From the NCBI GenBank assembly GCA_900545515.1, contig UQZA01000041.1, positions 1 to 19,684 of the forward strand: a DNA stretch of 19,684 bases, written 5' to 3'. Positions 1-7,322 of this stretch are shown one piece after another. Position numbers and translations under genes: made by a program. The notes under the pieces are model-generated. The model was not told the DNA's origin, did not search any database, and worked only from the letters and a program-made list of their open reading frames with translations. The DNA comes from an uncultured Eubacteriales bacterium (lineage in GTDB: Bacteria > Bacillota > Clostridia > Oscillospirales > Oscillospiraceae). Each line of letters opens with the position of its first letter. Position 1 is the first letter of the stretch.

Positions 1-80
1 ACGGCACCCTCCGTCCCAGAGCCAGCCTGACCCGGGCCCAGATGGCCAAGCTCCTCACCATTCTGGACCGGGAGTTCTAA
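1..80 (+). CDS. C-terminal fragment of an SLH-domain surface protein (partial, 5' end outside window)
   Basis: The first base pair belongs to a split codon; the frame opens at base 3 and reads 25 codons to TAA at 78-80. The peptide (GTLRPRASLTRAQMAKLL, then TILDREF) is the end of a third S-layer homology (SLH) repeat, the module that binds secondary cell-wall polymer and holds secreted proteins on the surface. Bases 1-55 are identical to 6796-6850 at the end of the large protease gene downstream, and the remaining 25 bases differ at only seven positions. The upstream gene is therefore a paralogue of that protease, at least at its anchor. What the rest of the protein does cannot be seen here. 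Confidence 0.85.
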   Translation, partial: GTLRPRASLTRAQMAKLLTILDREF

Positions 81-116
81 CTTTACCTTCTCAGTTTCAC
101 GCTTCTCCTTTCTGTT

Positions 117-152
117 GGGAAGTCCCCTGTGGATTGCCTCAGGGGATTTTCC
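117..152 (+). terminator. Rho-independent terminator of the upstream SLH gene
   Basis: TCCCCTG (123-129) pairs with CAGGGGA (140-146) around a 10-nt loop. The stem can be extended outward by A-T and G-U pairs to 117/152, and TTTTCC follows the stem. The same TCCCCTG/CAGGGGA core and TTTT tail recur after the protease gene at 6895-6930, which supports a real and duplicated terminator. Confidence 0.8.
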
Positions 153-205
153 ATATGGACGGGAATTCTCCATGAGCCAGTATATGAAGATGCTGATAGG
201 GGATA

Positions 206-229
206 GCATTGGCGCTCCCGCGCCAGTGC
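206..229. other. Compact 10-bp inverted repeat in the intergenic region
   Basis: GCATTGGCGC (206-215) and GCGCCAGTGC (220-229) are inverted copies, with one G-U pair if transcribed, and enclose a 4-base TCCC loop. An A-rich stretch, not a T-run, follows on the plus strand, so this is not an obvious terminator in that direction. It lies about 100 bp upstream of the promoter at 327-355. It could be a protein-binding dyad or part of a processed 3' end; the function is unknown. Confidence 0.45.
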
Positions 230-326
230 AAAAACAGAAGATGCCTTCCCGGAATCTGCTGATATGGGGTTTGCCCTTGTGGGGGAGGCAGCAAGCTATG
301 GTTGGAAGGGTGGTCGAAAATGGGGA

Positions 327-355
327 TTGACAGGGGCGAATAAAGCGCCTATAAT
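327..355 (+). promoter_or_regulatory. Consensus sigma-A promoter for the S8 protease gene
   Basis: TTGACA at 327-332 and TATAAT at 350-355 are both perfect consensus hexamers separated by exactly 17 bp. Transcription would start near 362, giving a leader of about 127 nt before the ATG at 489. No other gene lies between, so this promoter drives the protease gene. Confidence 0.85.
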
Positions 356-366
356 TTAGATAAAAC

Positions 367-466
367 TAAACGTTTATGGCGGCCGGCGAGATGCTTTGAT
401 GCCGCTCCCCCAAGATTGTCAAACCTGGGGCCTGGCCCCGTTTGAGCGCCCAAATGATTGTTTGGG
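367..466 (+). promoter_or_regulatory. Structured leader: start-site palindrome and two hairpins upstream of the protease
   Basis: TAAACGTTTA (367-376) is a perfect 10-bp palindrome a few bases after the predicted start site, where a repressor could bind. Downstream, TCAAAC (419-424) pairs with GTTTGA (440-445) with GGGG/CCCC nested inside after a 2-nt bulge. CCCAAA (449-454) then pairs with TTTGGG (461-466) across six bases. The second hairpin ends about 10 nt before the ribosome binding site and is followed by A-rich sequence, so it is not an intrinsic terminator. Both may tune mRNA stability or translation; that role is inferred. Confidence 0.45.
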
Positions 467-475
467 AAAAAGAAA

Positions 476-481
476 AGGAGG
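476..481 (+). promoter_or_regulatory. Ribosome binding site that fixes the protease start
   Basis: AGGAGG ends seven bases before ATG 489. The reading frame is open back to an ATG at 396, but that codon has no such site and would place 31 residues ahead of a clear signal peptide. Confidence 0.9.
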
Positions 482-488
482 ATTCCAT

Positions 489-3400
489 ATGAAAAACAGG
501 CGAAAACTACCATCCCGATTGTGTGCGCTGCTGCTGGCCATGGCCTTGCTGTGCTCCATCGGGATCCCGCAGGCTGCGGCTGCAGGCGGGTCTGTGTCCT
601 GGTCCCAGGTGGACAACGATGCAGTGACCGCCCAGCTCCCGCTGCAGGAGGCGGAAGAAGCTGCCCCGGCCTACCGGGATACGGATTTGGTGCGTGTGTC
701 CATTTTTTTAGAGGATGCCCCTGCCATTTCCAAATTTGGCGTTCAGAACATTGCCGAAAATCAGGCGGCGGTCCAGTACCGGGCCAGCCTGGAGACCCGT
801 CAGGAGGCCATGGCCCAGGCCATCTCCGCCCAAGCCCTGGGCGGAAAGCAGCTGGATGTGGTTTGGAACCTGACCTTGGCCGCTAACCTGATCTCCGCCA
901 ATGTGGAGTATGGCGAGATTGACGCCATCCGGCAGGTTCCTGGTGTGGAACAAGTGATCCTGGAGACCCAGTATGCACCTGCCGTGGTGGATGTGGATTT
1001 GCCGGACGACCCCAATATGTCCACCTCCTCGTCCATGATCGGCTCCAATGCAGCTTGGGCCGCCGGTTACACTGGCGCAGGCAGCCGGATTGCCGTCATT
1101 GACACCGGTACGGATACGGACCATCAGTCCTTCAGCGCCGCCGGCTTCGACTACTCCCTGCAAAAGCAGGCCGAACAGGCGGGGAAAACCGTGGAGGATT
1201 ACAATCTGCTGGATACGGCGGAGATTGCCAGTGTGCTGAGCCAGCTCCATGTGAGCAGCGGCGTGACGGCAAATCAGCTGTACCTCAACACCAAGCTTCC
1301 CTTTGGCTACAACTATGTGGACAAGGACCTAGACATCACCCATGACCGGGACCAACAGGGTGAACACGGCTCCCATGTGGCCGGCATCTCTACGGCCAAT
1401 GCCTACATCCCCAACGCTGACGGGACGTTTTCCAATGCTCTGGACACGGTGAAGGTCCAGGGTGTGGCTCCGGACGCCCAGCTCATTACCATGAAGGTGT
1501 TCGGCAAGAACGGCGGCGCCTATGAATCGGACTATCTGGTGGCCATTGAGGACGCCATTGTGCTGAAGTGCGATTCCATCAACCTTTCCCTGGGTTCCTC
1601 TAACCCCGGCGCTTCCCGGCATGATCAGAAGGAATACCAAGCCATTCTGGACAGTCTGGCCCAGTGCGGCGTGGTGGTGGCCATTGCCGCAGGCAACGCC
1701 AGCTCCTGGGTAGCCGAGGCCCAAAACGCCGGGTACTTGTACGCCGACGATGTGAGCATGGATATGGTGGGCTCTCCCGGCTCCTATACCAACTCCCTGT
1801 GCGTGGCCTCCATTGACAATGCTGGCGTGACTGGTGAGTATTTTACCGTAGGGGAGAACGTGGTGGTCTACACCCAGAGCACCGGCTTCAAGAATCAACC
1901 CCTCGCCACCATCGCTGGGGAGCATGAGTATCTCCTCATCGACGGCGTTGGCACGGAGGAGGAGTTCAGCGCCATTGCCAGTGAACTGGAGGGCAAGATT
2001 GCCGTCTGCTCCCGGGGCACCACATCCTTCTACCAGAAAGCTGAGGCTGCTGTGGCAAACGGCGCCATTGCCACCATCATTTACAACAACCAGCCCGGCT
2101 CCATCAGCATGGATCTGACAGACTACACCCAGACGGCCCCCTGTGTCTCTGTGACTCAGGCCGACGGGGCTATGCTGAAGGCGGCCGCTACCCCAGTGAC
2201 CGGTGCGGTGCAGTACTATGTAGGCAAGCTAACCGTGAAGGAGGGGATTGGCTCCCAAATCCGGGAGGAAAAGTATCACACCATGAGCGACTTCTCCAGC
2301 TGGGGCGTTCCCGGCACCTTGGAGATGAAGCCGGAGATCACTGCTCCAGGGGGCAACATTTACTCGGTCAATGGTTTGATTGCCGGCGGGACCTCCTATG
2401 AGAACATGTCCGGTACCTCCATGGCCACACCTCAGGTGGCCGGCATGGTGGCCCTGGTGGCCCAATACATCCGGGAGAGTGGCCTGGCCCAGAAAACCGG
2501 CCTCACCCCCCGGGTTTTGGCCCAGAGCCTCCTCATGTCCACTGCGGTCCCCCAGCTGGAGGATTGGGGCGAGGAAGGTGACGGCTACTATCCCGTCCTG
2601 CGCCAGGGCGCGGGTCTGGCCAATGTGAGCAAGGCCATTGCCGCAGATTCCTACATTCTCATGGGTGCAGACGCCAACCAATCCTATGCCGATGGCAAGG
2701 TAAAAGTGGAGCTGGGAGATGACCCGGCCAGAACCGGCGATTACACCTTTTCCTTCTCCATCCACAACCTGACGGATGTGGAGAAGACCTATGCGCTGTC
2801 CGCCGATTTCTTCACCCAGGGCGTGTTCACCAATGTGGTCAACCAAAATGGGGACCAGGGGGATTACATGGACACCTGGACGGCCATGCTGGACGCGGAT
2901 GTGACCTTCGACGTGGGCCAGAGCGTGACGGTTTCTGCCAACGGCTCTGCAGATGTGAAGGTGACGGTGAAGCTGACCGATGCTCAGAAGGCGGCGTTGA
3001 ACGATAAGTATCCCTCTGGCGCTTACATACAGGGCTTTGTGTACGCCAAGAGCGGCGCTACGACAGAGGGAGCCGAGGGCACGGAGCACTCCATTCCCGT
3101 GCTGGGCTTCTACGGCAACTGGAGCGACGGGTCCATGTTTGAGGTGGGCTCCCGACTGGAGTACGACACAAACAGCGAAGTGCGGCTGCCCTATTTGGGT
3201 AGCACCAACACCAACCTCGCCACCATCACCTATGCCAACGACCCCGGCTCTCGGTATCTCTTTGGCGGCAATCCTGTGGTGACGGATACACGCTATTTGC
3301 CGGAACGGACCGCTATCAACAGCGAAAACGGCGACCAGATCAGCCAGCTCACCGTTTCCGTCATCCGCAACGCCGCTGCTTCCCGCGTTCAGGTGGAAAA

Positions 3401-6400
3401 TCTGACTGCCGGTAAGTCCATGATGGACACGGAAGCCGGCGCGATGGATGCTGCATATTACCACACCAATTCCGGCACCTGGCGGAATACCAGCGCCAAT
3501 GTGAGTGTTGACTTTGCCCCCAGGGGCGCGTCCCAGGGGGACCAGCTGGCCTTGACCCTGACCCTGGCGCCGGAGTACTACGTCGACCGGGAGGGGAACG
3601 TGAACTGGGAGGCCCTGGGCAAGGGCGCTTCCTTCACCGTGCCCATGGTGGTGGATAACACGGCCCCGGAGCTGCTGGACGTGTCCCTCAGCCTTATGGG
3701 CGGCAATCTGACGGTACAGGCTAAGGACAATCAGTATGTGGCAGGCGTAGTTCTGTACAATGCTTCGGGAGCCAAGATTTTGGCCAAAACCGGGGCCAAG
3801 CAGGACATTCAGCCCGGCGAAGCGGCACAGTATACCCTGGATCTGACTGGCGTGACCGGCAAGAGCTTCCTGCTTCGTGTCTATGACTATGCTCTGAATG
3901 CCGCCACTTATCAGGTGAACCTGCAAAACGGCGGGGAAGATGCCACGCCGGATGTACTGGCCTTCCAAACTGGGACCCGGACTTGGGTCGGCCTGGATCA
4001 GGCGGACAGCAAGGACCTGGGCGAGCTGGCCACCAGTGAGCAGGTTTACGTGGCGGCTGCGGAGGTAGACGGCATGATCTTTGCCGCTACGGAACAGGGT
4101 GGACTGTATGTGCTGGACGAAGCGGATCTGTCCATTGAGACCTACGTGGCCAACATGGGCGTGGTCCTGACGGACATGGCTTATTACCCTGCCACTTCCA
4201 CCTTGTATGGTGTGACCGGCAACCGCTTGGTCCAGGTGGACAAGCTCACCGGTGCGGTGACAGACCTGGCGGAGATTCCCTTCCCGACCAGCACCCTGGC
4301 CTGCGACGGCGATGGCACCTTTTACAGTGCCGTCTACGGGGACAGCAACGAGGTGGCGAACCGTGGCTTCGTATACGCCTACACCCTGGAGACTCTGCAG
4401 GGGACCAGCAACCTGGACTACGACTTTGATGGAAGTGGCCGCGTGGACGGCGGCGATGTGCAGGCCCTCCTGGACTATGCCACCGGCGCACGGGAGACCA
4501 TTGAGAAGGCCGAAAACGGAGATTTCGATGGGGACGGAGCTCTGACCTCCCGGGATGCATACCTGTTTGACGGACAGCTCTCCAGCGGCCAGCTGGGAGA
4601 GGCTCCCAGGCAGATTTCCTCCAAAACCCGGAACAACGTGCGGGCGCTGGCCTGGAACTTCAACGACGGGCAGCTGTATGGGCTGACCTGCGCCATCCTG
4701 AGCCACAGCACACGCGCCTATTTCTACGAGATCAACCCTGAAACCGGAGCGGAGACTATGCACCGGGACTTCCGGACGGAGACCACCTCCCTGGTGCTGC
4801 CCCAAAAGGCCTCTGGGGGCAGCTGGTCCAGCCCCACAGATACGGTCAGCGGCATTCAGATCTCTGCCCAGACCCTGACCATGCTCCAGGGTTCCAGCAA
4901 GACCCTCACCGCCGCTGTGCAACCCTGGACGGCCACAGACCGGACCGTCACCTGGACTTCCGCCGACCCGGCGATTGCCACCGTGGATGATGAAGGTGTG
5001 GTCACGGCGGTTGCACCTGGTGAGACGGTGATTACTGCGGCTTCCACCTTGAATTCCTCCTTCACAGCCTCTTGCACGGTGACCGTGGAGGCTCTGGACG
5101 TCACCCTGAAGGGCGCCCTCCAGGATAAGGAGGGTAATCCCATGCTTTTCACCTGGAATATGGAGGAGGACAACACCTGGACCCCTGGCGCGGCCCTGAG
5201 CACCTCCCTGGCGGCGATTGCCTATGACGGGGTGATGGACCGACTGTATCTCCAGGATTCCACGGAGAACGCCTGGTTCATGCACCAGGTGGATCTGACC
5301 ACCGGCCAGGAGGACGGCAGATCTGCCACCGCCTGTAGCTTTGGCTTCGCTATGTCCGACCTGGCTGCTCTGGAGCAGTTCAATACCCGGGAGAAGCCCG
5401 GGATGATGGGCGTAGCCCAGGCCTATCTGATTGGTCCCTGCGCGCCCCTGGATAATACCTTCAACACAGGCTGGGATCTGGCGGATTATCTGACTGAGTA
5501 CACCGGCGGTACCAAATTTGTGGCGCTGGCCTCTGGTGGGACGGAAACCAATGAAAAGGGCGTGGTCTGCGACCTGATGATCGCCCTGGACGACGCAGGC
5601 TGGCTGTGGACTTTCCAGTACGACGGTACCAGCTCCATTGGCATTAACCTGATTCCCACCGACCTGAATCTGTCTTTCCCCTCTTATCAGAGCTATCAGT
5701 ACGGCTCCATGGTAGTGGGCGATGACGGCAACCTGTACTTGTCCCATTTCACAGGCGAGACCAACGAATTCTACCGTTTGGCCTGGAATGAGGAGCAGGA
5801 GATGTTCATCTCCGACCGGATCGGCCAGGTGGGAGCCGAGGTGTGGCCTGCAGCTCTGTATGCGGTAGAGAGCAACGCCGCCACCACAGAAGCGGTGGAA
5901 GCCACCGGAATTTTGGAGGAGCCCCTGAGGCTGGAGGCGCAGATGATGAACGCCAGCGCTCCCATGTCTCAGGTAACACCCGGCGAGGACAGCAAGACGG
6001 TCACCATGACCATCACCGCCAAGGACGGCCAAGGTGTGGACGCCGCTTCCAACAATGGCATCATCTCCGTGTCCTATAACAAGGCGGCCCTGGAGCTGCA
6101 GGAGATTGCCGTGTCTGGCGATTACACTGCCCAGGTGACCGGCTCCGGGGCTGTAACCTTCGGCTACGTGAGCCGGGAGGGTATTGCCGCAGGCGACCCG
6201 GTTGCAACCTTGACCTTCGGCCTGAAGACGGGGGCGGACGCCACCGTCACCGTACAGCACCGGGAGCTGAACGACGGGAAGCCTGGGTTTACTGAGGAGC
6301 TACCTGTGGATCTGGAGTGCCCCAGTGAGGCCTTCCAGGATTTGGATACCGGCCGCTGGTACCACGAGTACACCGACTATGTCATTGCCAAAGGTCTTAT

Positions 6401-6875
6401 GAACGGCATGGATGAGACCCACTTCGCTCCGGAGGGGAGCCTCACCCGGGGTATGCTGGTGACCACCCTGTACCGCCTGGCAGGAGAGCCGGAGGTGGCG
6501 GAGGCTGCCACCTTCACCGATGTGAAAGCGGGCCGGTACTACGCAGAAGCCGTGGCTTGGGCGGAGGACCTGGGCATAGCCAAGGGCATGACCGCCACCG
6601 CCTTCCAGCCCGAGGGAACCGTCACCCGCCAGCAGGCGGCTACCTTCCTGTACCGGTATGTCACTGAGTACCTGAAACAAGAAGCTGTCGAGGGTGCAGA
6701 CCTGACGGCCTTTGCAGACGGCGGCAAGGTGCAGGATTACGCCAAGACGGCCATGAGCTGGGCCGTAGCCGAGGGCTTCTTTGAGGGCTACGGAGACGGC
6801 ACCCTCCGTCCCAGAGCCAGCCTGACCCGGGCCCAGATGGCCAAGCTCCTGACGATTTTGGATCAGAATTTCTAA
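489..6875 (+). CDS. Secreted SLH-anchored S8 (subtilisin/lactocepin-like) serine protease with dockerin, Big2 and cohesin-like modules
   Basis: A 2128-residue exported endopeptidase predicted to act on the cell surface. Residues 1-32 form a signal peptide (KNRRK, hydrophobic core, AAAA). Residues 64-163 resemble an I9 propeptide/inhibitor. The S8 domain spans about 188-718, with the triad D205 (VIDTG), H293 (HGSHVAG) and S644 (GTSMATP) and oxyanion N403 (AAGN) all intact; a PA domain is inserted at about 448-581. Fn3/Ig-like regions follow (735-877, 1053-1149) as in lactocepin and C5a-peptidase relatives. Residues 1154-1441 and 1540-1793 look like beta-propeller strands. They are interrupted by a dockerin-like pair of calcium loops (1312 DFDGSGRVDGGD; 1345 DFDGDGALTSRD) and a Big2 domain (1453-1535). 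A cohesin-like module (1836-1925) precedes three SLH repeats (1948-2128). Family and catalysis are well supported; the propeller and cohesin assignments are tentative. Substrate unknown. Confidence 0.92.
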   Translation: MKNRRKLPSRLCALLLAMALLCSIGIPQAAAAGGSVSWSQVDNDAVTAQLPLQEAEEAAPAYRDTDLVRVSIFLEDAPAISKFGVQNIAENQAAVQYRASLETRQEAMAQAISAQALGGKQLDVVWNLTLAANLISANVEYGEIDAIRQVPGVEQVILETQYAPAVVDVDLPDDPNMSTSSSMIGSNAAWAAGYTGAGSRIAVIDTGTDTDHQSFSAAGFDYSLQKQAEQAGKTVEDYNLLDTAEIASVLSQLHVSSGVTANQLYLNTKLPFGYNYVDKDLDITHDRDQQGEHGSHVAGISTANAYIPNADGTFSNALDTVKVQGVAPDAQLITMKVFGKNGGAYESDYLVAIEDAIVLKCDSINLSLGSSNPGASRHDQKEYQAILDSLAQCGVVVAIAAGNASSWVAEAQNAGYLYADDVSMDMVGSPGSYTNSLCVASIDNAGVTGEYFTVGENVVVYTQSTGFKNQPLATIAGEHEYLLIDGVGTEEEFSAIASELEGKIAVCSRGTTSFYQKAEAAVANGAIATIIYNNQPGSISMDLTDYTQTAPCVSVTQADGAMLKAAATPVTGAVQYYVGKLTVKEGIGSQIREEKYHTMSDFSSWGVPGTLEMKPEITAPGGNIYSVNGLIAGGTSYENMSGTSMATPQVAGMVALVAQYIRESGLAQKTGLTPRVLAQSLLMSTAVPQLEDWGEEGDGYYPVLRQGAGLANVSKAIAADSYILMGADANQSYADGKVKVELGDDPARTGDYTFSFSIHNLTDVEKTYALSADFFTQGVFTNVVNQNGDQGDYMDTWTAMLDADVTFDVGQSVTVSANGSADVKVTVKLTDAQKAALNDKYPSGAYIQGFVYAKSGATTEGAEGTEHSIPVLGFYGNWSDGSMFEVGSRLEYDTNSEVRLPYLGSTNTNLATITYANDPGSRYLFGGNPVVTDTRYLPERTAINSENGDQISQLTVSVIRNAAASRVQVENLTAGKSMMDTEAGAMDAAYYHTNSGTWRNTSANVSVDFAPRGASQGDQLALTLTLAPEYYVDREGNVNWEALGKGASFTVPMVVDNTAPELLDVSLSLMGGNLTVQAKDNQYVAGVVLYNASGAKILAKTGAKQDIQPGEAAQYTLDLTGVTGKSFLLRVYDYALNAATYQVNLQNGGEDATPDVLAFQTGTRTWVGLDQADSKDLGELATSEQVYVAAAEVDGMIFAATEQGGLYVLDEADLSIETYVANMGVVLTDMAYYPATSTLYGVTGNRLVQVDKLTGAVTDLAEIPFPTSTLACDGDGTFYSAVYGDSNEVANRGFVYAYTLETLQGTSNLDYDFDGSGRVDGGDVQALLDYATGARETIEKAENGDFDGDGALTSRDAYLFDGQLSSGQLGEAPRQISSKTRNNVRALAWNFNDGQLYGLTCAILSHSTRAYFYEINPETGAETMHRDFRTETTSLVLPQKASGGSWSSPTDTVSGIQISAQTLTMLQGSSKTLTAAVQPWTATDRTVTWTSADPAIATVDDEGVVTAVAPGETVITAASTLNSSFTASCTVTVEALDVTLKGALQDKEGNPMLFTWNMEEDNTWTPGAALSTSLAAIAYDGVMDRLYLQDSTENAWFMHQVDLTTGQEDGRSATACSFGFAMSDLAALEQFNTREKPGMMGVAQAYLIGPCAPLDNTFNTGWDLADYLTEYTGGTKFVALASGGTETNEKGVVCDLMIALDDAGWLWTFQYDGTSSIGINLIPTDLNLSFPSYQSYQYGSMVVGDDGNLYLSHFTGETNEFYRLAWNEEQEMFISDRIGQVGAEVWPAALYAVESNAATTEAVEATGILEEPLRLEAQMMNASAPMSQVTPGEDSKTVTMTITAKDGQGVDAASNNGIISVSYNKAALELQEIAVSGDYTAQVTGSGAVTFGYVSREGIAAGDPVATLTFGLKTGADATVTVQHRELNDGKPGFTEELPVDLECPSEAFQDLDTGRWYHEYTDYVIAKGLMNGMDETHFAPEGSLTRGMLVTTLYRLAGEPEVAEAATFTDVKAGRYYAEAVAWAEDLGIAKGMTATAFQPEGTVTRQQAATFLYRYVTEYLKQEAVEGADLTAFADGGKVQDYAKTAMSWAVAEGFFEGYGDGTLRPRASLTRAQMAKLLTILDQNF

Positions 6876-6894
6876 TTTGCTCTCCTTTCAATGA

Positions 6895-6930
6895 GAAAAT
6901 CCCCTGTAGGCGCTGCCTCAGGGGATTTTC
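6895..6930. terminator. Strong bidirectional Rho-independent terminator
   Basis: GAAAATCCCCTG (6895-6906) and CAGGGGATTTTC (6919-6930) form a perfect 12-bp stem, with AGGC/GCCT pairing again inside the loop. The A-tract on one side and the T-tract on the other let it stop transcripts from either strand. It ends the protease mRNA and is the only clear terminator between it and the convergent minus-strand operon ending at 7323. Confidence 0.9.
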
Positions 6931-6970
6931 CATTGCGTGCCGGCGGAGCTACCGCTCCAAGACATCTTAA

Positions 6971-7001
6971 GCGCTGCCACATTGCCCTGGCGCGGCAGCG
7001 C
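6971..7001. other. 8-bp inverted repeat in the intergenic region
   Basis: GCGCTGCC (6971-6978) and GGCAGCGC (6994-7001) are perfect inverted copies with a 15-nt loop that can pair further. The hairpin sits just left of the palindromic element at 7007-7167 and may belong to it. There is no T-run, so it is not an obvious terminator. Confidence 0.4.
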
Positions 7002-7006
7002 CCCGT

Positions 7007-7167
7007 CTTCCCCGGGGGAAGGTGCCAAACGGAGTGAGGCGGATGTGGAACGGCGATATCTGGCAGATTGGTAGGATCGGTTAAAATGCAACCATGTTTC
7101 CTTTTTAACGAGACTGCCTATCAATCCGTTAGGTATCGCCGTTCTTCATCAGTCACGGCTGACAGCT
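7007..7167. repeat. Palindromic MITE-like intergenic element (long hairpin)
   Basis: The left end is the palindrome CTTCCCCGGGGGAAG (7007-7021), followed by GGTGCC and GAGTGAGGCGGATG. The right end is CATCAGTCACGGCTGACAGC (7147-7166). Between them, 7042-7075 pairs with 7117-7150 base by base: 34 positions, of which 27 are Watson-Crick, 5 are G-U and 2 are mismatched; the 11-bp core GAACGGCGATA/TATCGCCGTTC is perfect. Inside, GTTAAAA (7080-7086) pairs with TTTTAAC (7103-7109). No credible coding frame is present. From memory, elements with these end motifs are dispersed in genomes of Faecalibacterium and relatives; that comparison was not searched. Exact ends are uncertain. Confidence 0.65.
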
Positions 7168-7322
7168 GCATTTGACGGATGGAACATAATTCCCACGATT
7201 CTTGGGGCGACACTTGAGATTCCTACCGAAAGATCCACGCAAAGTGAGGGGAGTCTATCCACTTTACAGACCAGCACAACCAGGGAAACCCGGGAGGGCG
7301 TGTGCCAGGTGAAGTGTGGCGG
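7168..7322. other. Intergenic remainder without recognisable gene
   Basis: I see no coding signal here. The only structure is a small inverted repeat, AAAGTG/CACTTT, around a 13-nt loop near 7240-7265, and CCCGGG near 7290. No good terminator for the minus-strand operon is visible, so that transcript may run through to the bidirectional stem at 6895-6930. Confidence 0.4.

Noticed and set aside
115..330. A 71-codon plus-strand frame in the first intergenic region
   Set aside because: It begins inside the terminator at 117-152, has no ribosome binding site, runs into the -35 box of the protease promoter and has no protein-like character.
396..488. N-terminal extension of the protease to ATG 396
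   Set aside because: AGGAGG is positioned for ATG 489, and a standard signal peptide begins there; the upstream codons coincide with the leader hairpins.
2229..6260. A 1343-codon open frame on the minus strand inside the protease gene
   Set aside because: It lies entirely antisense to a gene with an intact catalytic triad and recognisable domains, shows no domain of its own, and is explained by G/C-biased codon use of the plus-strand gene.
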